Assembly: GCF_000241305.1 (NCBI RefSeq)
Contig: NZ_BAEH01000008.1
Span: 1 to 37,065, forward strand
Length of the DNA stretch: 37,065 nucleotides
Origin: Gordonia effusa NBRC 100432
Lineage (GTDB): Bacteria; Actinomycetota; Actinomycetes; Mycobacteriales; Mycobacteriaceae
Reading direction: 5' to 3'
Both the position numbers and the translations under genes were made by a program. Under the pieces are notes generated by a model. That model did no database searches. It was not told the origin of the DNA and was given only the letters and a program-made list of their open reading frames with translations. Positions 32,126 through 37,065 of the stretch are shown piece by piece (within the stretch, counting starts at the first letter, position 1; each line of letters opens with the position of its first letter).

Positions 32126-33826
32126 CTAGGTCGCCGACTCGCCGCCCGCAACGCTACCGGAGTCGGCCGGGGCCGAGCCGGTCGTCGACGACGTGTCGTT
32201 CGAACGGCGTCGACGCCTGCGTCGCTTTCGCGGTGCGCCATCGCCGGAGGGGGCTTCGGTATTCGCGGATGCGTTGTCGTCGGGGGCTGCCGTCGTCGCA
32301 GGGGTCTTGTCATCGGCCTCGCCATTGCCGGAGCCCTGACCGCCGCGGGTCCGACGTCGCTGGCGGTTGCTGCGCTGTTTCGCGCGCTCGGCATCGCCCC
32401 GCTCCCGCTTGACGTCCGGACGTTTGGGGGCGCCTTCAGTCGCGCGGGGAGCGCCGACGCGACCGGTCGCATCGGCCGGGATGTTCAGCTCTTCGCGCAA
32501 ATGCTCAGAGCTGGAATAGGTTTCCACCGGATCGGGTACGCCCAGGCCGAGCGCGTTGTTGATCAGTTCCCACCGGTGCAACTCATCCCAGTCAACCAGA
32601 GTGATCGCGGTCCCGGTACGTCCCGCGCGTCCGGTGCGGCCGATGCGGTGCACATATGTCTTGTCGTCTTCGGGGCACTGATAGTTGATGACGTGGGTGA
32701 CGTCATCGATGTCGATGCCGCGGGCGGCGACGTCGGTGGCGACGAGGACATTGATCGTTCCGTCGCGGAATTTCTTGAGCGCCTTCTCGCGTGCCACCTG
32801 GCCGAGATCGCCGTGTACCGCGCCGACGGCGAAACCGCGTTCGGCGAGGTCGTCGGCGACCTTCTGGGCGGTCCGCTTGGTGCGGGTGAAAATCATCGTC
32901 GCGCCGCGATCGGTTGCCTGCAGCACGCGGGCAACCAACTCTGCCTTATCTAGGGCATGGGCGCGATAGACATGCTGCGTGGTGCGCTCGTGAACAGCCG
33001 AATCATTGGCGTGTTCAGCACGAATATGCATGGGGCGGTGCAGGAATGTCCGCGCCAAGGTAACGATGGGACCCGGCATGGTCGCCGAGAACAACATCGT
33101 CTGGCGGGAGTCACCGCGCTCAGGATTAGCCTCGGGCAATGCCGACATGATGCGTTCGATATCGGGGAGGAAGCCGAGATCCAACATCTCGTCGGCTTCG
33201 TCGAGGACGAGGATCGCGACCTTGCCAAGAATGAGATGCCCCTGCTGTGCGAGGTCGAGGAGCCGGCCCGGGGTACCGACCACAACGTCGACGCCGGCCT
33301 GCAACTCGGCGATCTGCGCCTCATACGGTCGGCCGCCGTAGATCGACGTGATCTTGAGTGGCCGGACCACACCGTCGGGCAATTCGACGGTGAGTTTCTT
33401 GGCGGCGACCTCCAGATCGCCGGTCACCTGCAGACACAACTCGCGGGTCGGCACGATGACGAGTGCACGCGGTGTGTTGTCGAGGGGGCGAATGCCTGAC
33501 GGTGTAGCAGCATCACGTGACCCGCTCGCTGCGCTCCCGGCGTCACTCGCAGTCACCAGGCGTTGCAGCAGCGGCACCCCGAAGCCGAGGGTTTTACCCA
33601 TGCCGGTACGCGCCTGACCGATTAGATCGCTGCCGCCGATGGCCAGCGGGAGGGTCAGTTCCTGGATCGCGAAGGTGTTGGTCTTGCCGTCGTCGGCCAG
33701 TGCCGAGACAATTCGGTCGTCGACGCCGAGTTCGGCGAATGTCGGTGCGACATGCTCCTCATCGACGATGGTGGTCTGTACGTCGTCGCCGGGTGGCGCG
33801 GGATTTCCGGTGGTCGTATTTGTCAT
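32126..33826 (-). CDS. rhlE: DEAD-box RNA helicase RhlE
   Basis: 566 residues. Motifs in order: Q motif (FAIQELTLP, Gln55), Walker A ARTGMGKT (72-79), DEAD (209-212), SAT (247-249), RGIDID near 370, HRIGRTGR (393-400). A low-complexity Ser/Ala/Asp insert lies near 93-112. The C-terminal ~100 residues are disordered and basic (RKRRRRRRR), suited to RNA binding. It should unwind structured RNA in ribosome assembly or decay. ATG 33826 is chosen over an in-frame reading from 33883; AGGAAGG lies 12 bases upstream. Perfect palindromes lie in its upstream region. Confidence 0.9.
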   Translation of the reverse strand: MTNTTTGNPAPPGDDVQTTIVDEEHVAPTFAELGVDDRIVSALADDGKTNTFAIQELTLPLAIGGSDLIGQARTGMGKTLGFGVPLLQRLVTASDAGSAASGSRDAATPSGIRPLDNTPRALVIVPTRELCLQVTGDLEVAAKKLTVELPDGVVRPLKITSIYGGRPYEAQIAELQAGVDVVVGTPGRLLDLAQQGHLILGKVAILVLDEADEMLDLGFLPDIERIMSALPEANPERGDSRQTMLFSATMPGPIVTLARTFLHRPMHIRAEHANDSAVHERTTQHVYRAHALDKAELVARVLQATDRGATMIFTRTKRTAQKVADDLAERGFAVGAVHGDLGQVAREKALKKFRDGTINVLVATDVAARGIDIDDVTHVINYQCPEDDKTYVHRIGRTGRAGRTGTAITLVDWDELHRWELINNALGLGVPDPVETYSSSEHLREELNIPADATGRVGAPRATEGAPKRPDVKRERGDAERAKQRSNRQRRRTRGGQGSGNGEADDKTPATTAAPDDNASANTEAPSGDGAPRKRRRRRRRSNDTSSTTGSAPADSGSVAGGESAT

Positions 33827-33905
33827 GTGGCGTCTTGCCTTCCTAGGTGCACTCGCACGCACATAAAGGCTCCCTGCCAGCAAGTATGCGGTGTGACTCG
33901 CGGCG

Positions 33906-33925
33906 GCGCCCCGACGTCGGGGCGC
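33906..33925. repeat. 20-bp perfect palindrome upstream of rhlE
   Basis: GCGCCCCGACGTCGGGGCGC reads identically on both strands, 80 bp before the rhlE ATG. The interval 33827-34144 holds no gene; it contains this and a second palindrome and the ferritin-like gene's promoter. Confidence 0.85.
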
Positions 33926-33943
33926 TGGTCGAGCAAGCTCAGG

Positions 33944-33955
33944 TGTGCGCGCACA
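33944..33955. repeat. 12-bp palindrome TGTGCGCGCACA
   Basis: Perfect palindrome 18 bp from the 20-bp one, in the same divergent promoter region. Confidence 0.7.
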
Positions 33956-34130
33956 ATATTCGGCATCGTCACTCTCGACGCGGCTCGCAATGCGGAGAAC
34001 GCAGGCGCAGCGTATCGGCGGTGATCAACGCCGCCGACCATTGTAGCTGGTGAACACCGGTGCCGCGGTTGGCGGATCCGTTCGGAGGGTCTGCCGGGCA
34101 CTTGGCCGAACCTCGCGGCCGTCCCTCGCT

Positions 34131-34136
34131 TACCAT
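34131..34136 (+). promoter_or_regulatory. -10 box for leaderless ferritin-like gene
   Basis: TACCAT with an eight-base spacer to the ATG at 34145. Confidence 0.4.
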
Positions 34137-34144
34137 TTAGCACT

Positions 34145-34822
34145 ATGGCGGAGAGTTCACCGGTGAAGTCGGAATCGGACGCGGCAGTCGAGCAAGGTAT
34201 TGCCAAACTGTTCGCTGTGCTCTTGGCGGGGGAGTATGCGGCTTACACCCGACTGATCGCCGAGTCGGCGATGGCGCCGGACATCGGCAGCAGGGTGGCC
34301 ATCGCGCGGATGGCGAGCGCTGAAATGGGGCATTTCGATCAACTCGCCGAGCAGGTAGAGCAGCGTGGCGGCGACCCGATCCAGGCGATCGGCGACTACC
34401 TGGACGTCTTCGACCGCTATCACGGCTCGACCAACCCAAAAACCTGGTACGAAGCGATGGTCAAGGCATATGTCGGCGATGGATTGGCGGCTGACTTCTA
34501 CCTTGAGCTCGCTCATATGTTGCCGCCGGGCCCGCGAGCCGTCGTCGAAGGGGTGATGGCGCAGACGGACAATTCGCTGTTCGCTATCGACCAAGTACGC
34601 GGCAAGATCGAGGCCGAACCCGATCTGCGCGGGCCGCTCACGCTCTGGGGGCGTCGGCTGCTCGGCGAGGCGATCACACATGCGCAATGGGTACTCGCCG
34701 CGGAAGAGGACGTCACCGACCTGCTCTTCCAGGGCTCCGGCGATCTGCAGGCGGTGTCTCGGTTCTTCGATTCGATCTCGGAGCGACATGCGAAGCGGAT
34801 GGCCGACCTCGGTCTGGGATGA
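34145..34822 (+). CDS. Ferritin-like fold protein (MiaE-like)
   Basis: 225 residues, almost all helical. Candidate di-iron ligands: Glu30 in LAGEYAAYTR, the pair in EMGHFDQL (ExxH) and later Glu/His in GEAITHAQW. This pattern resembles the tRNA hydroxylase MiaE-like ferritin superfamily, and the gene corresponds to M. tuberculosis Rv3210c by position. Whether it binds iron or hydroxylates tRNA is unproven. Probably leaderless. Divergent from rhlE across a palindrome-rich region and followed by the DUF3107 gene after 65 bp. Confidence 0.78.
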   Translation: MAESSPVKSESDAAVEQGIAKLFAVLLAGEYAAYTRLIAESAMAPDIGSRVAIARMASAEMGHFDQLAEQVEQRGGDPIQAIGDYLDVFDRYHGSTNPKTWYEAMVKAYVGDGLAADFYLELAHMLPPGPRAVVEGVMAQTDNSLFAIDQVRGKIEAEPDLRGPLTLWGRRLLGEAITHAQWVLAAEEDVTDLLFQGSGDLQAVSRFFDSISERHAKRMADLGLG

Positions 34823-34845
34823 ATCCCGCTTTCGCTGTCAGCGGA

Positions 34846-34865
34846 GTGAGTGACTCACCGGTGAG
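34846..34865. promoter_or_regulatory. Alternating GTGAG/CTCAC half-sites before DUF3107 gene
   Basis: GTGAG-TGA-CTCAC-CG-GTGAG gives two overlapping perfect dyads (34846-34858 and 34854-34865). They occupy the -35 region relative to the -10 at 34875, so a bound dimer could block or replace -35 contacts. Confidence 0.55.
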
Positions 34866-34874
34866 GTTCTGAAC

Positions 34875-34880
34875 TAGTCT
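34875..34880 (+). promoter_or_regulatory. -10 box for leaderless DUF3107 gene
   Basis: TAGTCT with a seven-base spacer to the ATG at 34888. Confidence 0.5.
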
Positions 34881-34887
34881 GGGTGAC

Positions 34888-35121
34888 ATGAGCGTCGAAG
34901 TTAAGATTGGTATCACCGATAGCCCCCGTGAACTGACCATCCAGTCCACCGATTCCAGCGACGATATCTACAAAACGATCGAGGACGCGCTCGGTGGCAA
35001 GCAGGCATTGTTGACGCTCACCGACGAAAAGGGTGCGCGGTTTGTCATCCCCGTTGCCAAGGTCGCCTACGTCGAGGTCGGCAAATCTGAAACACGCAAG
35101 GTCGGCTTCGGCGCGGCCTGA
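34888..35121 (+). CDS. DUF3107 protein (TB9.4 type)
   Basis: 77 residues, soluble, short alpha/beta protein: MSVEVKIGITDSPREL at the start and GARFVIPVAKVAYVEVG near the end are the DUF3107 signature. It corresponds to M. tuberculosis TB9.4 (Rv3208A), an abundant protein of unknown role; many DUF3107 genes lie beside a TetR gene as here. Leaderless architecture with TAGTCT seven bases upstream and a double dyad at the -35. Convergent with the tetR gene; a long hairpin lies between. Confidence 0.9.
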   Translation: MSVEVKIGITDSPRELTIQSTDSSDDIYKTIEDALGGKQALLTLTDEKGARFVIPVAKVAYVEVGKSETRKVGFGAA

Positions 35122-35160
35122 GCGTCAAAAAACCTTTATTCGCAACGACTTTCGGGACTT

Positions 35161-35920
<760 letters not shown>

Positions 35921-35948
35921 TTACCGGGGGTTGTGAGAAGGTTAACGC

Positions 35949-37058
35949 GTGAGCCGAACTGACGATGGTTCGACCGGACCCGAGCAGAAGTCCGACGACG
36001 GCCCTAGCGGGAGTAATCAGCACACCCCGCATTCCGGTCCATCCTACGCCCCGACGACCGGCGGTTCGTCGCGTCCGACGGCGGATGCGGAGCAATCGCG
36101 ATCGCGACGTCCCCGTCCCGACCAGCCGCTGCGTGCGCGTTGGGATCCAACCGACGATAGCGGGCGCAACCGGTCCGAGCGGGAGACCCAGCGCAAGAAG
36201 CAGACCGCGCTCGGACGCTTTGTCAGCACCTACGGCTGGCGCGCATATGCGATTCCGGTCCTCGTGGTCTTGACCATCGCTCTCATCATCGTCACCGTGC
36301 AGCAGCACAAAACCGAGGGCAACGGCGCGGAAACCACCCCGGATCCGGCCGCGCGCAATACCGACGTCACCAAGGAGTCCAAACCAATCGGTGCGCCGAC
36401 CGGCACAATCGCCGAAGCTGCGTTGCCGATGGGCGCGTTGCCGGCCGGCGGGCCGTTCACTCGCACCGGGAAGAAGACCTTCCACGTGGTACCCGGGACC
36501 ACCGCTCGGGTCGGGACCAGCGGCCAGATCTACACCTATACCGTCGAGGTGGAGAACGGCCTGAACGGCTCGGATTTCGGTGGTGACCGGAGTTTCGGCA
36601 AGTTCGTCGACGCCACCCTCGCGAACCCGCGTAGTTGGACCGGCGATGGCAAAGTTTCCTTCCGCCGAATCGACTCCGGTGAACCCGACCTGCGGATTTC
36701 GCTCACATCGTCGAATACCGCTCGCGAGTTATGCGGCTACCAGATCAAACTCGAGACGTCGTGCTTCTATCCGCCGACCAAGCGCGTCACGCTCAACGAG
36801 GCGCGTTGGGTGCGCGGCGCGCGGTCGTATGAAGGCGACGACATGGGCTACCGGCAGTACCTCGTCAATCATGAGACCGGACACGGCATCGGCTATGAAG
36901 CCCATCAGCCGTGTAAGGAAAACGGTGCGCTCGCGCCGATCATGATGCAGCAGACCTTCGGTACGGCCAATCGCGAGATCGTCGCGCTCGACACCGACAT
37001 GAAGGCCAACGAGGCGTTGGTTTGCCGGCCGAATCCATGGCCGTTCCCGACTCGCTGA
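35949..37058 (+). CDS. DUF3152 membrane protein, metzincin-like protease
   Basis: 369 residues: a disordered Ser/Pro/Arg-rich cytoplasmic part (1-90), one transmembrane helix (about 99-117), a linker, and an extracytoplasmic DUF3152 domain (about 170-369). The domain has HETGHGIGYEAH (H308-E309-x2-H312, third His at 319) and a Met-turn-like PIMMQQ, the pattern of zinc metalloproteases; four Cys (ELCGY, TSCFY, QPCKE, LVCRP) may form two disulfides. It corresponds to Rv3207c. GTG start with AGAAGG eight bases upstream. Divergent from tetR and complete within the window. Confidence 0.87.
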   Translation: MSRTDDGSTGPEQKSDDGPSGSNQHTPHSGPSYAPTTGGSSRPTADAEQSRSRRPRPDQPLRARWDPTDDSGRNRSERETQRKKQTALGRFVSTYGWRAYAIPVLVVLTIALIIVTVQQHKTEGNGAETTPDPAARNTDVTKESKPIGAPTGTIAEAALPMGALPAGGPFTRTGKKTFHVVPGTTARVGTSGQIYTYTVEVENGLNGSDFGGDRSFGKFVDATLANPRSWTGDGKVSFRRIDSGEPDLRISLTSSNTARELCGYQIKLETSCFYPPTKRVTLNEARWVRGARSYEGDDMGYRQYLVNHETGHGIGYEAHQPCKENGALAPIMMQQTFGTANREIVALDTDMKANEALVCRPNPWPFPTR

Positions 37059-37065
37059 CTTGGTC

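Overview
The window looks like chromosomal DNA of a high-GC actinomycete of the order Mycobacteriales (Mycobacterium/Gordonia/Nocardia/Williamsia type). I base this on a WhiB1 protein almost identical to the mycobacterial one, a PdtaS-type GAF-PAS-HisKA_2 kinase, a SigH/RshA pair, DUF3107 and DUF3152 proteins, a 24-residue bL37 gene, and many genes whose start codon lies 6-8 nt after a TANNNT -10 box (leaderless starts). Genus cannot be fixed by eye. The right 14 kb follows the gene content of the M. tuberculosis Rv3207c-Rv3226c region (recalled from knowledge, not searched). The left 23 kb is more mixed accessory metabolism. I saw no transposase, phage gene, CRISPR array, rRNA or tRNA.

Layout. 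1-3.9 kb: PLDc_N membrane protein, two serine hydrolases, a small unknown protein and a secreted protein. 4-6.4 kb: propionyl-CoA-synthetase-like enzyme translationally coupled to an Ogt-type DNA alkyltransferase. 6.4-9.9 kb: YbjN-like protein, quinone oxidoreductase, three small proteins, HD phosphohydrolase. 9.9-12.2 kb: MarR regulator, lipoprotein bracketed by a 23-bp direct repeat, GlsB-type membrane protein. 12.3-16.9 kb: tightly packed SDR, old-yellow-enzyme and FAD-linked oxidase genes followed by an MHS-type transporter, probably one catabolic or detoxifying unit. 17-21.3 kb: beta-lactamase-fold lipoprotein, four-helix membrane protein, Baeyer-Villiger-type monooxygenase with a palindromic operator, DUF1345 protein. 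21.3-23.8 kb: HMCES/SRAP protein, PnuC and NadR (nicotinamide riboside uptake and conversion to NAD). 23.9-30.8 kb: YbaK deacylase, sigH-rshA, bL37, biotinyl-domain protein, pdtaS, whiB1, lipid kinase, membrane protein, ParA-like ATPase. 30.8-37 kb: beta-propeller membrane protein, RhlE helicase, ferritin-like protein, DUF3107, TetR regulator, DUF3152 protease-like protein.

Regulatory theme. The right half concentrates stress and envelope regulators: SigH/RshA (thiol-oxidative stress), PdtaS (antitermination signalling), WhiB1 (Fe-S/NO sensor) and RhlE. The sequence shows a near-consensus SigH promoter in front of sigH with two possible sigH starts, a CRP-type site in front of whiB1, and several strong hairpins and palindromes. 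The less explained structures are an 86-bp compound inverted repeat between ybaK and the SRAP gene, a possible small RNA with C-rich loops between the lipid kinase and whiB1, and operator-like repeats in front of rhlE, the DUF3107 gene and the monooxygenase gene.
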